Origin: Bacillota bacterium
Lineage (GTDB): Bacteria; Bacillota; Clostridia; Peptostreptococcales; Anaerovoracaceae
Reading direction: 5' to 3'
DNA: 64,000 bases
Assembly (NCBI GenBank): GCA_017626845.1
Contig: JAGAHX010000025.1
Location: 1-64,000 of the forward strand
Below the pieces are notes generated by a model. It was not told the DNA's origin, did not search any database, and was given only the letters and a program-made list of their open reading frames with translations. Position numbers and translations under genes: made by a program. The stretch's first letter is position 1. The number at the start of each line of letters is the position of its first letter. Below, piece after piece: positions 1 through 8,189 of this stretch.

Positions 1-224
1 ATGACCCTTCCATACGCCGCCGCATCGAAGGCATAGGGCTGCAGCGCGGGCTGCTCCGCCATAACGGAGGCCTTGCCGCCCCAGAAAAATTTCTTAAATC
101 CCTTATCCGGATAAGCCTTGACCGGCTCGATCCGCAGCAGATCCGCATTTAGCCGGGCTGCGATCTCCTTGGCGGCGTATTCCGTGTTGCCGCCCATGGA
201 ATAATAAACGATCAGTGTTTTCAT
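1..224 (-). CDS. Flavodoxin, N-terminal part (gene runs off the window)
   Basis: The reverse strand from an ATG at 224 reads an uninterrupted frame of about 74 codons to the window edge. It opens MKTLIVYYSMGGNTEYAAK, which is a beta strand followed by the S-x-G-N-T phosphate-binding loop that holds FMN in flavodoxins. A GGAAAGAGAG ribosome site lies just upstream. The gene follows miaB on the same strand after an 18-base gap, so it may be the last member of that operon. Flavodoxins are small soluble electron carriers; the partner cannot be told here. The C-terminal half is outside the window. Confidence 0.8.
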   Translation of the reverse strand, partial: MKTLIVYYSMGGNTEYAAKEIAARLNADLLRIEPVKAYPDKGFKKFFWGGKASVMAEQPALQPYAFDAAAYGRV

Positions 225-242
225 CGAATACTCTCTTTCCTG

Positions 243-1604
243 CTATTCTGCAACTTCTCCGTAGCAGGAGAAGGTCTGAGCTTTCGTAATTCTTACCGGC
301 ACGATCTGTCCGATCAGGTCCGCAGATCCCGGCAGATCCACAGTCTTGCCGCTCTCCGTGCGGCCCGTCAGCATGGTCTTATCCGTCTTGGAGAAGCCTT
401 CGATGAGCACCGGCAGAACCTTGTCCTGGTACTCGACCGCCTTCTCTTCCTGGATCTCGTGGACCAGCTCCACCAGACGGTTGAAGCGCTCGTGCTTGAC
501 CGCTTCCGGCACCTGCTCTTCCATGCCAGCCGCCGGCGTGCCCCGGCGCACGGAATACAGGAACGTAAAGGCCGAATCGTAGCGCACGCGACGCACCAGA
601 TCCATGGTTTGCATAAAATCTTCTTCTGTTTCCCCCGGGAATCCCACGATGATATCTGTGGAAAGAGCGATGTCCGGGCAGGCTTCTCTCAGCTTTTCCA
701 CCCGTTCGAAGTAGCGCTCCCGGTCGTAATGGCGGTTCATCTTCTTTAAGATCGCGTCGCTGCCGCTCTGCACCGGCAGATGGAAGGCGTGGCACAGATG
801 TTTGCAGTCCCGGAACGCCTCGATCAGATCGTCCGACAGATCCTTGGGATGGCTCGTCATGAAGCGGATCCGCTCGATCCCCTCCACCTCGTCCACCATG
901 CGGAGAAGCTTCGCAAAATCCACCTGCTGCCCCTCCGGTTCCTCCAGATAGCAATAGCTGCCCTCGCCGTGCTTCACCTTGCCGTAGGAGTTTACGTTCT
1001 GGCCCAGCAGCGTGATCTCCTTGCAGCCGCTCGCCGCCAGCTGCTTCACCTCCGCCAGGATGTCCTCCGGACGGCGGCTCCGCTCCCGGCCCCTCGTATA
1101 GGGCACGATGCAGTAGGTGCAGAAGTTGTTACAGCCGTACATGATGTTCACGAAGGCCTTAAACGGGAATTCTCGCGCTGCCGGCAGCCCTTCCGCGATC
1201 GCCCTTCCGTCTTCCCAGACCTCGACCACCTTGGAATTCGTCTCCCGCACGCCGTGCAGAAGCTTCGGGAAATCCGAGATGTTGTGCGTGCCGAACACCA
1301 GATCCACCCAGGGGTATTTCTGCTTCAGCGTGTCGATCACGTGCTGCTGCTGCATCATGCAGCCGCAGACGCATACGGTCTTGGTGGGGTCATCCTCCTT
1401 GGGATGCTTCAGCTGTCCCAGCACGCCGAAGAACTTCTTATCCGCGTTCTCCCGCACGCTGCAGGTGTTCAGGATGACGACATCCGCCTTTTCCTTTTTT
1501 TCCGTTTTTACAAATCCGTCCGCCTCCAGCATGCCCGCCAGCGTCTCCGAGTCGCGCTCGTTCATCTGGCAGCCGAAGGTGATGATATGATACGTCTTTG
1601 CCAT
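243..1604 (-). CDS. miaB: tRNA-2-methylthio-N6-dimethylallyladenosine synthase MiaB
   Basis: This radical-SAM methylthiotransferase adds a methylthio group to N6-(dimethylallyl)adenosine at position 37 of tRNAs that read UNN codons. The 453-residue protein has the usual family length. The N-terminal UPF0004 domain carries three cysteines for the auxiliary 4Fe-4S cluster (C12, C48, C82). The radical-SAM motif CNNFCTYC lies at residues 158-165, and a C-terminal TRAM-like domain follows from about residue 390. The ATG directly abuts the gpsA stop codon, so the two are almost certainly co-transcribed. MiaB is preferred over its relatives MtaB and RimO because of the GRERSRRPEDI segment after the cluster and the tRNA-type N-terminus. 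Confidence 0.95.
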   Translation of the reverse strand: MAKTYHIITFGCQMNERDSETLAGMLEADGFVKTEKKEKADVVILNTCSVRENADKKFFGVLGQLKHPKEDDPTKTVCVCGCMMQQQHVIDTLKQKYPWVDLVFGTHNISDFPKLLHGVRETNSKVVEVWEDGRAIAEGLPAAREFPFKAFVNIMYGCNNFCTYCIVPYTRGRERSRRPEDILAEVKQLAASGCKEITLLGQNVNSYGKVKHGEGSYCYLEEPEGQQVDFAKLLRMVDEVEGIERIRFMTSHPKDLSDDLIEAFRDCKHLCHAFHLPVQSGSDAILKKMNRHYDRERYFERVEKLREACPDIALSTDIIVGFPGETEEDFMQTMDLVRRVRYDSAFTFLYSVRRGTPAAGMEEQVPEAVKHERFNRLVELVHEIQEEKAVEYQDKVLPVLIEGFSKTDKTMLTGRTESGKTVDLPGSADLIGQIVPVRITKAQTFSCYGEVAE

Positions 1605-2624
1605 TTATAACAGGTCCTTTACCAGGGTCTCGTTTTCGCCCTTCTTTGCCCGGGTCATCAGAGCGTGCACCGCATCCGCCGCGGCCACTTCGCCCTGCAC
1701 CACTTTATAGATCGCTTCGGTGATGGGCATCTCCACGCCCAGCTTTTTCGCCAGCCGGTACGCCGCATCCGCCGTGTACATGCCTTCGACCACCATGCCC
1801 ACTTCCTTGACGGCTTCCTTGGGGTCTTTGCCCTGGCCGATCAGGATGCCGCAGCGGCGGTTTCTCGAATGCATGGAGCAGCAGGTAACGATCAGGTCGC
1901 CGACGCCGGAGAGACCGGAGAAGGTCTCGGGGCGGGCGCCCAGCTTGACCCCCAGACGGGTCATCTCGACGATGCCCCGGGTCATCATGGCGGCCTTAGC
2001 GTTGTCGCCGTAGCCCAGGCCGTCCGCGATGCCGGCGCCCAGGGCAATGATGTTCTTCAGTGACCCGCCCAGCTCCAGGCCTGCCACATCGTCGTTCGTA
2101 TAGATGCGGAAAAAGTCGTTCATGAAGATGTCCTGCACCTGCCGGGCCAAATCCATGTCTTTGGAGGCTACCGCGACGGTCGTGGGCATCTCGCGGCCCA
2201 CTTCCTCCGCGTGGGAAGGTCCGGACAGCACGACGTACTTTATGCCGGGCTTGACGGAATAGGCGATCTCGGACATGCGCTGCAGCGATGCCTGTTCGAT
2301 CCCCTTGGCTACGTTGACGATGAGGGCGTCCTCGGGCATCAGCGCCAGCGCCTTCTGGAATGCAACGCGGAAATGCTGGGCGGGAACGCCGAACAGCACC
2401 AGATCCGCACCCTTCAGGCAGTCTCTTTCCTCCATGCAGATCTCGATCGAATCGGGAAGCTTGACGCCGGGCAGATAGCGGACGTTCTCCCGGTTCGCCT
2501 GCATCTCCTGCAGATGCTCCGTGTTCCGGCCCCACATACGGATGGAGTTTCCGTTGAGAGCCAGCAGCTTCGCCAGGGCGGTGCCCCAGCTGCCGGCGCC
2601 GATGACAGCGATTTGTTTGCTCAT
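1605..2624 (-). CDS. gpsA: Glycerol-3-phosphate dehydrogenase [NAD(P)+]
   Basis: GpsA reduces dihydroxyacetone phosphate to sn-glycerol 3-phosphate, the backbone for phospholipid synthesis, in the cytoplasm. The 339-residue protein begins with a Rossmann NAD(P)-binding loop GAGSWGTALAK at residues 9-19. The conserved GGSLKNIIALGAGI segment near residue 190 contains the catalytic lysine, and the C-terminal helical domain holds the RNRRCG substrate motif. It lies between plsY and miaB on the same strand. Its product is the substrate of the neighbouring acyltransferase PlsY, so the pairing makes metabolic sense. Nothing unusual was seen. Confidence 0.96.
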   Translation of the reverse strand: MSKQIAVIGAGSWGTALAKLLALNGNSIRMWGRNTEHLQEMQANRENVRYLPGVKLPDSIEICMEERDCLKGADLVLFGVPAQHFRVAFQKALALMPEDALIVNVAKGIEQASLQRMSEIAYSVKPGIKYVVLSGPSHAEEVGREMPTTVAVASKDMDLARQVQDIFMNDFFRIYTNDDVAGLELGGSLKNIIALGAGIADGLGYGDNAKAAMMTRGIVEMTRLGVKLGARPETFSGLSGVGDLIVTCCSMHSRNRRCGILIGQGKDPKEAVKEVGMVVEGMYTADAAYRLAKKLGVEMPITEAIYKVVQGEVAAADAVHALMTRAKKGENETLVKDLL

Positions 2625-2633
2625 GATCGACTC

Positions 2634-3230
2634 CTATTTCTTAAAGCTGATTTTGCTTTCTTCGTGATTGATCAGTTTCTTAATATTGCTTCTGTGCTTG
2701 TAAATGACGATAACAGCCAGCGCCAGCGCATACCAGAAGAATCCCGGGGCGAAAAAATGCGCCAGGACCGGAAGTCCGATGGCTGCGGCGATGGATCCCG
2801 GGGATACCATCTTCGTCGTCACGAAAGCGACCACAGCGATGGCCAGTTCCAGCAGACCGTACACCGGATTGATCGCCAGCAGGATGCCCAGGCCGGTGGC
2901 AATGCCTTTGCCGCCCTTGAATCCCCAGCAGACGGGCCACATGTGGCCGATCTCCACGAGAAAACCGCAGAGATATGCCAGCGGCTCGCCGCCGATGGCG
3001 CGGCCGATGAGGACGGCAACGACGCCCTTCAGCACGTCGATCAGCAGCGTTACGCCCGCGGCCTTCTTGCCGTAGACGCGCAGCATGTTCGTCGTGCCGG
3101 GGTTGCCGCTCCCCTGTTTGCGGATATCGCCTTCCTTGCCGCCCAGCACACGGCTCACGAGGATGGCGGGATTGATGTTGCCCAGGAAATAAGCCCCGAT
3201 GCAGGCCAGGATGGACCAGAGATCAAACAT
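2634..3230 (-). CDS. plsY: Glycerol-3-phosphate acyltransferase PlsY
   Basis: PlsY is a membrane enzyme that transfers an acyl group from acyl-phosphate to glycerol 3-phosphate, the first step of phosphatidic acid synthesis. The start chosen is the ATG at 3230, giving 198 residues; the frame is open further upstream, but that part overlaps der and does not look like PlsY. The protein has five or more hydrophobic helices and the family signatures GSGNPGTTNMLRVYG and KGGKGIATG in cytoplasmic loops. The start lies inside the last codons of der (ATG overlapping the der end by 8 bases), which suggests translational coupling. It is followed by gpsA, which supplies its substrate. Confidence 0.95.
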   Translation of the reverse strand: MFDLWSILACIGAYFLGNINPAILVSRVLGGKEGDIRKQGSGNPGTTNMLRVYGKKAAGVTLLIDVLKGVVAVLIGRAIGGEPLAYLCGFLVEIGHMWPVCWGFKGGKGIATGLGILLAINPVYGLLELAIAVVAFVTTKMVSPGSIAAAIGLPVLAHFFAPGFFWYALALAVIVIYKHRSNIKKLINHEESKISFKK

Positions 3231-4551
3231 CGTCCTTCTCCCCCCTCTCCCGGAACACGAACTTGATGGAAGTGCCCGCGAAGCTGTAGGCATCCCGGAT
3301 CTTGTTCTCCAGATATCTCGCGTAGGAGAAATGCATCAGTTCCCGGTCGTTCACCTGGAAGCTGAACAGAGGCGGCTTTACGCCCACCTGCGTCACGTAG
3401 TAGATCTTCAGCCGTCTGCCCTTGTCGCTGGGCGGATTGTTCATCATCATGGCATCCTGGATCAGATTGTTCAGCTGACCCGTGGATACCCGCATCGCGC
3501 GCATCTCCGCGACAGACCGGGCGGTCTGCAGCACCTGGGGCAGCCGCTGTCCTTTCAGCGCGGACGTAAACAGCACGGGCGCGTAGGACATGAAGACCAG
3601 TTCGCCCTTCACCTGCCGCTCGAAATCCCGCATGGTGTTCGTCTCTTTCTTGACGAGGTCCCACTTGTTGACGACGACGACGATGCCTTTTCCCGCTTCG
3701 TGGGCGATGCCGGCGATCTTCTTATCCTGTTCCGTAACGCCTTCCGCAGCGTCGATCACAAGAAGCGCCACATCGCAGCGCTCGATGGCAGCCACGGCCC
3801 GTACAACAGAGAATTTTTCCACGTTGTCCGTCACCTTGCTGTGGCGGCGGATGCCGGCGGTATCAATCAGCGTGTATTTGATGCCGTCCTGTTCGAAGGG
3901 CGTATCGATGGAATCCCGGGTGGTGCCCGCGATATTGCTGACGATCACCCGTTCCTCCCCGACAAAGGCGTTTACGATGGAGGACTTGCCCACGTTGGGC
4001 TTGCCGATGATGGCGATCTTAATGTCGTCCTCCTCTTCCTCCGCCATGGACGGTTCCGGGAAGCGCTCCACGATCTCCTGCAGCAGGTCTCCCAGACCCA
4101 GTTGGTTCGTGCTGGAGATGGCGAACGGTTCGCCCAGTCCCAGTTCATAGAAATCGTAATAGTGGTCGGGCATCTTCGCCGTGTCGATCTTGTTGGCCAC
4201 CAGGATGACTTCCTTGCCCTTGCGGCGCAGCATGGCGGCTACTTCCTCATCTGCGGTGGTCAGCCCGTCTCTGCCGTCCACCATAAACAGCACGACGTCG
4301 GCCATGTCCATGGCCAGCTCCGCCTGCATGCGCATCTGCGCCGGGATGATCTCCTTGGAGTCCGGTTCGATGCCGCCGGTGTCGATCAGGAAAAAATGGT
4401 GACCCGTCCATTCCGCTTCGGCGATGATGCGGTCACGGGTGACGCCGGGCGTATCCTCCACGATGGAGATGCGCCGGCCCACGACCTTATTGAAAAACGT
4501 GGATTTCCCGACATTGGGGCGCCCCACGATGGCTACGATGGGTTTGCTCAT
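3223..4551 (-). CDS. der: Ribosome biogenesis GTPase Der (EngA)
   Basis: Der is an essential GTPase needed for 50S subunit maturation. The 442-residue protein has the hallmark tandem G domains: the first begins with GRPNVGKSTFF near residue 8, and the second with GKPNVGKSSIV near residue 183. Each has its own NKxD-type motif (NKID and NKWD). A KH-like domain occupies the C-terminal 90 residues. It is the first gene of the der-plsY-gpsA-miaB run. An extended -10 element (TGGTATAAT on the minus strand, 4582-4590) lies just upstream and is probably its promoter. Confidence 0.97.
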   Translation of the reverse strand: MSKPIVAIVGRPNVGKSTFFNKVVGRRISIVEDTPGVTRDRIIAEAEWTGHHFFLIDTGGIEPDSKEIIPAQMRMQAELAMDMADVVLFMVDGRDGLTTADEEVAAMLRRKGKEVILVANKIDTAKMPDHYYDFYELGLGEPFAISSTNQLGLGDLLQEIVERFPEPSMAEEEEDDIKIAIIGKPNVGKSSIVNAFVGEERVIVSNIAGTTRDSIDTPFEQDGIKYTLIDTAGIRRHSKVTDNVEKFSVVRAVAAIERCDVALLVIDAAEGVTEQDKKIAGIAHEAGKGIVVVVNKWDLVKKETNTMRDFERQVKGELVFMSYAPVLFTSALKGQRLPQVLQTARSVAEMRAMRVSTGQLNNLIQDAMMMNNPPSDKGRRLKIYYVTQVGVKPPLFSFQVNDRELMHFSYARYLENKIRDAYSFAGTSIKFVFRERGEKDDV

Positions 4552-4581
4552 GGTTTACCTCTTTCTCAAAGTTAACAAGTT

Positions 4582-4641
4582 ATTATACCATAGGAAACTA
4601 TCTGCATAAAGGCATACAAGATCTTTCTTTTATGGTATAAT
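4582..4641. promoter_or_regulatory. Divergent extended -10 promoters for der (minus) and 4671 (plus)
   Basis: The 119-base gap between the divergent starts contains TGGTATAAT on the minus strand (4582-4590) and the same TGGTATAAT on the plus strand (4633-4641). Both are extended -10 elements (TGn before TATAAT). Neither has a good -35 match at 17 bases. The arrangement suggests two back-to-back sigma-A promoters. This is read from sequence only. Confidence 0.55.
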
Positions 4642-4670
4642 ATCGTGAGATATTGTTCAGGAGGACAAAT

Positions 4671-5318
4671 ATGGCAAAGCAGAAAGAATCTCTGGAGATG
4701 TATCTCACAGAGGAGCAGATCGAATATATCAAATCCCTTCCCGAAGAGGAGCGCCAGCAGGCGGCGGAAGACCTGCTCGGCATCAAGCGGTTCGCCAACG
4801 GCGCCGTGGACCTCACGACGGTCCCCGGCAAGAAGGGCGACTTCTTCCGGAAAAAGCAGCGTCTGCTCAACCCGGAGCGCGTCCGGGACGAAGAAGGCCT
4901 GTTCGAAAAGGTCTACAGCGACGACAACTATTTCGAATCCACCTGCCCCTTCTGCGGCACCACGGCAGAACACCAGGGCAAGCGGTATCACTACTCTAAA
5001 AAGACCAAGATGCTCATGGCGAGAGACGCCGTGCTGATGGCACTTGTCGCGATCCTTGTCATGCTGAAGGCGCTCAACGTCATCATCGCGCTGGTGGCGA
5101 TCACGCTCATCACCATGGACCTGGCCTCCCACTCCCGCAGGAAGATGTTCTACACCGTCACCTGCAGAAAGTGCGGCGCCCACTTCCCCCTCGATCAGGA
5201 CGAGTACGATAAGTTGGTCGAAGATCTGAAGGCCCAGGCGGAAGCCGAAGCTGCCGGATCCGGGGAAACCGAAGAAGACGAAGAAGTCACAGAAGAAACA
5301 GAAGTTACCGAAGAGTAA
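4671..5318 (+). CDS. Zinc-ribbon membrane protein of unknown function
   Basis: The family was not recognised. The start is the ATG at 4671, preceded by CAGGAGGACAAAT; an upstream in-frame ATG has no ribosome site. The 215-residue protein has a charged N-terminus (MAKQKESLEMYLTEEQIEYI), then a CPFC pair near residue 95, one or two hydrophobic helices at about 120-155, and a CRKCG pair near residue 170. The two cysteine pairs probably form a split zinc ribbon around the membrane segment. The C-terminus is a Glu/Thr-rich acidic tail. It lies 54 bases ahead of trkA, so it may share the potassium-uptake operon, although a hairpin (5325-5343) sits between them. Confidence 0.7.
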   Translation: MAKQKESLEMYLTEEQIEYIKSLPEEERQQAAEDLLGIKRFANGAVDLTTVPGKKGDFFRKKQRLLNPERVRDEEGLFEKVYSDDNYFESTCPFCGTTAEHQGKRYHYSKKTKMLMARDAVLMALVAILVMLKALNVIIALVAITLITMDLASHSRRKMFYTVTCRKCGAHFPLDQDEYDKLVEDLKAQAEAEAAGSGETEEDEEVTEETEVTEE

Positions 5319-5324
5319 AGATAT

Positions 5325-5343
5325 GGGCGGCCTTGAGCCGCCC
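5325..5343 (+). terminator. GC-rich hairpin between 4671 gene and trkA
   Basis: GGGCGGC and GCCGCCC form a perfect 7-bp stem around a CTTGA loop, directly after the stop codon. It is not followed by a clean T run (TCGCAGTTTATT), so it may be a weak terminator or an mRNA-stabilising or processing hairpin. Confidence 0.4.
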
Positions 5344-5372
5344 TCGCAGTTTATTAAGCAGGAAGCAAAATT

Positions 5373-6716
5373 ATGAAAGTAGCCATCGTAGGAGCCGGAA
5401 AACTGGGTCTCGCCATCACGGAAGCCCTGCTGGGCGGCGGCAACGAGATCACGCTCATCGACAAAGACGAGAACCTCATCCAGAAGGTCAGCGGACGGTA
5501 CGACATCCTTACCGTAGCGGCCAACGCCAAGCGGGTGGACGTCATGAAGGAGCTGAAGATCTGGACGTACGACCTTCTGATCGCAGCGACGGACCAGGAT
5601 GACCGCAACATCGTCATCTGCAGCTTTGCGAAGGAGCTGGGATGCCCGCAGACCATCGCGCGGGTGCGTTCGCCGGAACACGTGGAACAGCTGGACTTCA
5701 TCATGAAGACCCAGCGGATCGATCACATCGTCAACCCGGACCTCGCCTGCGCCCAGGAGATCTACAAGTATCTTACGGAAAAATATACGCTCAAGGACGG
5801 CCAGTTCCTCGCGGACGGCGTAACGATCCTGGAGTTTAAGATCGATAAGATCCCCGCCCTCGTCGACATCCAGGTGAGAGATCTGCCCGGCGTGCTGCAG
5901 AACATCCTGATCGCCGCCGTTTCCCGGAACGGCAAGATCATCGTGCCCAACGGCAACACGAAACTGCTGGCCGGCGACACGCTGTACGTCATCGGCCAGG
6001 AGAAGCAGATCAAGGAGATCAGCGAGAAGGTGCACGAAAAGAAGGTCTACACGGACCTGTCGCGCGTCATGATCGCAGGGGGCGGTAAGACCGGTTATTT
6101 CCTGGCGAAGAAGCTCTCGGAGTTCGGCGCTGCTGTCAAGATCATCGAAGTAGACAGAGAACGCTGCGAGTGGCTGTCCGCCAAGCTCAACGGCGTGCTC
6201 GTGCTCCACGGCGACGCTACGGACACGAACCTGCTGCGCGACGAAAACATGGACGACATGGACGCCTTCGTGGCGGCGACGGGCTTCGACGAAGAGAACC
6301 TGCTGCTGTCCCTCACGGCGAAGCAGCACAACATCGAGGAAGTCGTGGCAAAGGTGAGCCGCAAGAACTACGCCTCCCTCACGGAGACCCTGGGCGTCTC
6401 CATGATCATCAATCCCGTAGACATGTGCGCAGCCAACATCCTGCGCTTTATCCAGAGAGACGGCACCGTCATCTTCTCCCAGCTCATCCAGGGTCAGGCG
6501 GAATTCATCGAAGTCTGGGCGGAACGCGGTATGCCCCTTACGGAAAAGACGCTGCTGGATCTGGACATTCCCGAGGGCGTCATCATCGCGGCGATCCACC
6601 GGGGCGACGACGTCATCATCCCCAGCGGCCGCACGAAGGTGCAGGTCGGCGACCGGGTCATCATCCTGTCGCTGTTATCCTCCGTTCCCAGACTGGAAGG
6701 ACTTCTGAAGCATTAA
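5373..6716 (+). CDS. trkA: Trk potassium uptake regulatory subunit TrkA
   Basis: TrkA is the cytoplasmic NAD(H)/ATP-binding ring that gates TrkH channels. The 447-residue protein contains two complete RCK units, as in long-form TrkA. The first Rossmann motif is GAGKLGLAITEAL at about residues 7-19, and the second is AGGGKTGYFLAKKL at about 232-245. Each is followed by a TrkA-C domain (around 140-215 and 370-447). A GGAAGCAAAATT ribosome site precedes the ATG. It is followed at 6 bases by trkH, and that gene by a second trkH. One regulatory subunit therefore appears to serve two channel subunits. Confidence 0.95.
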   Translation: MKVAIVGAGKLGLAITEALLGGGNEITLIDKDENLIQKVSGRYDILTVAANAKRVDVMKELKIWTYDLLIAATDQDDRNIVICSFAKELGCPQTIARVRSPEHVEQLDFIMKTQRIDHIVNPDLACAQEIYKYLTEKYTLKDGQFLADGVTILEFKIDKIPALVDIQVRDLPGVLQNILIAAVSRNGKIIVPNGNTKLLAGDTLYVIGQEKQIKEISEKVHEKKVYTDLSRVMIAGGGKTGYFLAKKLSEFGAAVKIIEVDRERCEWLSAKLNGVLVLHGDATDTNLLRDENMDDMDAFVAATGFDEENLLLSLTAKQHNIEEVVAKVSRKNYASLTETLGVSMIINPVDMCAANILRFIQRDGTVIFSQLIQGQAEFIEVWAERGMPLTEKTLLDLDIPEGVIIAAIHRGDDVIIPSGRTKVQVGDRVIILSLLSSVPRLEGLLKH

Positions 6717-6722
6717 GACATT

Positions 6723-8189
6723 ATGATCTTAAACCGGAAACTTATTGCAAAAGTACTCAGCGCCGTGGCGTCTGTCGTGGGAGCAGCGATGCTTCTGCCC
6801 GCTGCGGTGTCTGCCGTTTATAGGGAATGGGACGTCTTCCGGGCGTTCCTGCTCTGCGCTCTGCCGGTGCTTGCGGCAGGGCTTATCGTGATGCGCATCA
6901 TCCCCAGCCAGCGGTCCGAAGACCTGCGGATGCGGGACGGCTTCTTTATCGTGGGCGTCAGCTGGCTGGTCATGTCGCTGGTGGGCGCCATCCCCTTCCT
7001 CATCACGGGGGCTATTCCCAATTTTGCGGACGCCTATTTCGAGACTGCTTCCGGTTTTACCACCACGGGATCCACCATCCTCTCCGAGATCGAACATCTG
7101 CCCAAAGGCATCCTGTTCTGGCGCTCCTTCACCCACTGGCTGGGCGGCATGGGCGTGCTGGTCCTGACGATCGCCATCCTGCCCAAGCTGGGCATCGGCG
7201 GACAGAAGATCATGCGGGCGGAGACCACGGGCCCGACCATGGACAAGATCAGCTTTACCGTCAACGATACGGCCCGCACGCTGTATCTCATCTACCTGGT
7301 CTTTACGGTCCTGGAGACCAGCCTGCTCTGCCTGGGCGGCATGAACCTGTTCGACTCCCTGGTGCATACCTTCGGAACCGTCGGCACCGGCGGCTACTCC
7401 AGCTACAACGCCAGCATAGGCGCCTTCCACAGCGGATATTTCGAATGGGTCATCGGCATCTTCATGATGCTGTGCGGGGTCAACTTCAGCTTATACAGCA
7501 ACGTTTACCGCAAAACGCCCGGAAAGATCTTCCGCGATCCGGAGTTCCGGGTCTATGTCGCCATCGTGGGCGGCGCGACCCTGTTCATCACCTGCATGCT
7601 GATGGCGCACCATTACTATAACGGACTGGCGGACACCCTGCGCACCGCCTTTTTCCAGGTCAGTTCCATCATCACCACCACCGGCTACGGCACGGTGGAC
7701 TTCGACCTCTGGCCTCTGCCCTGCCGTTTCGTGCTGTTCATTCTGATGCTCGTGGGCGGCTGTGCCGGCTCTACAGGAGGCGGTATGAAGGTCGTGCGCG
7801 TCATCCTGACGGTCAAACTCGTAAAGCGCGGCATCTTCCGCAAGCTGCACCCCAATGCGGTATCCCCCATCAAGGTCGGCGACACCATCATGTCCGCGGA
7901 GACCATGTCCGGCGTTGCGGGATTCGTCATGCTGTACCTGTTCACCACTATAGTGTCCACGTTGGTGCTCTGCCTGGAAAAGGTGAGCCTCGTTACCGCG
8001 CTCACCAGCGTCGTCGCATGCCTGTCCAACATCGGCCCCGGCTTCGAAGCCGTCGGCCCGGCGATGAATTTCGGATTTTACTCCGCTCCGGCGAAGATGC
8101 TGCTGTCCCTGCTCATGATCGCCGGCAGACTGGAGCTGTTCACCGTCATCCTGCTGTTTACACCGACATTTTGGAATAAGAAGAAATGA
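6723..8189 (+). CDS. trkH: Trk potassium uptake channel subunit TrkH (copy 1)
   Basis: TrkH is the membrane K+-translocating subunit of the Trk system. The 488-residue protein has the fourfold M1-P-M2 architecture. The four selectivity-filter loops can be read: SGFTTTGSTI near residue 115, GTVGTGGYSS near 220, ITTTGYGTVD near 320 and SNIGPGFEAV near 436. All have the filter glycine. It starts 6 bases after trkA and its end overlaps the next trkH by 4 bases (ATGA), so the three are co-translated. Confidence 0.94.
   Translation: MILNRKLIAKVLSAVASVVGAAMLLPAAVSAVYREWDVFRAFLLCALPVLAAGLIVMRIIPSQRSEDLRMRDGFFIVGVSWLVMSLVGAIPFLITGAIPNFADAYFETASGFTTTGSTILSEIEHLPKGILFWRSFTHWLGGMGVLVLTIAILPKLGIGGQKIMRAETTGPTMDKISFTVNDTARTLYLIYLVFTVLETSLLCLGGMNLFDSLVHTFGTVGTGGYSSYNASIGAFHSGYFEWVIGIFMMLCGVNFSLYSNVYRKTPGKIFRDPEFRVYVAIVGGATLFITCMLMAHHYYNGLADTLRTAFFQVSSIITTTGYGTVDFDLWPLPCRFVLFILMLVGGCAGSTGGGMKVVRVILTVKLVKRGIFRKLHPNAVSPIKVGDTIMSAETMSGVAGFVMLYLFTTIVSTLVLCLEKVSLVTALTSVVACLSNIGPGFEAVGPAMNFGFYSAPAKMLLSLLMIAGRLELFTVILLFTPTFWNKKK

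Noticed and set aside
4572-6599. 675-codon minus-strand open frame opposite the zinc-ribbon and trkA genes
   Set aside because: It is antisense to two well-supported genes, has low-complexity His/Val/Asp-rich sequence typical of shadow frames in high-GC DNA, and shows no family motif.
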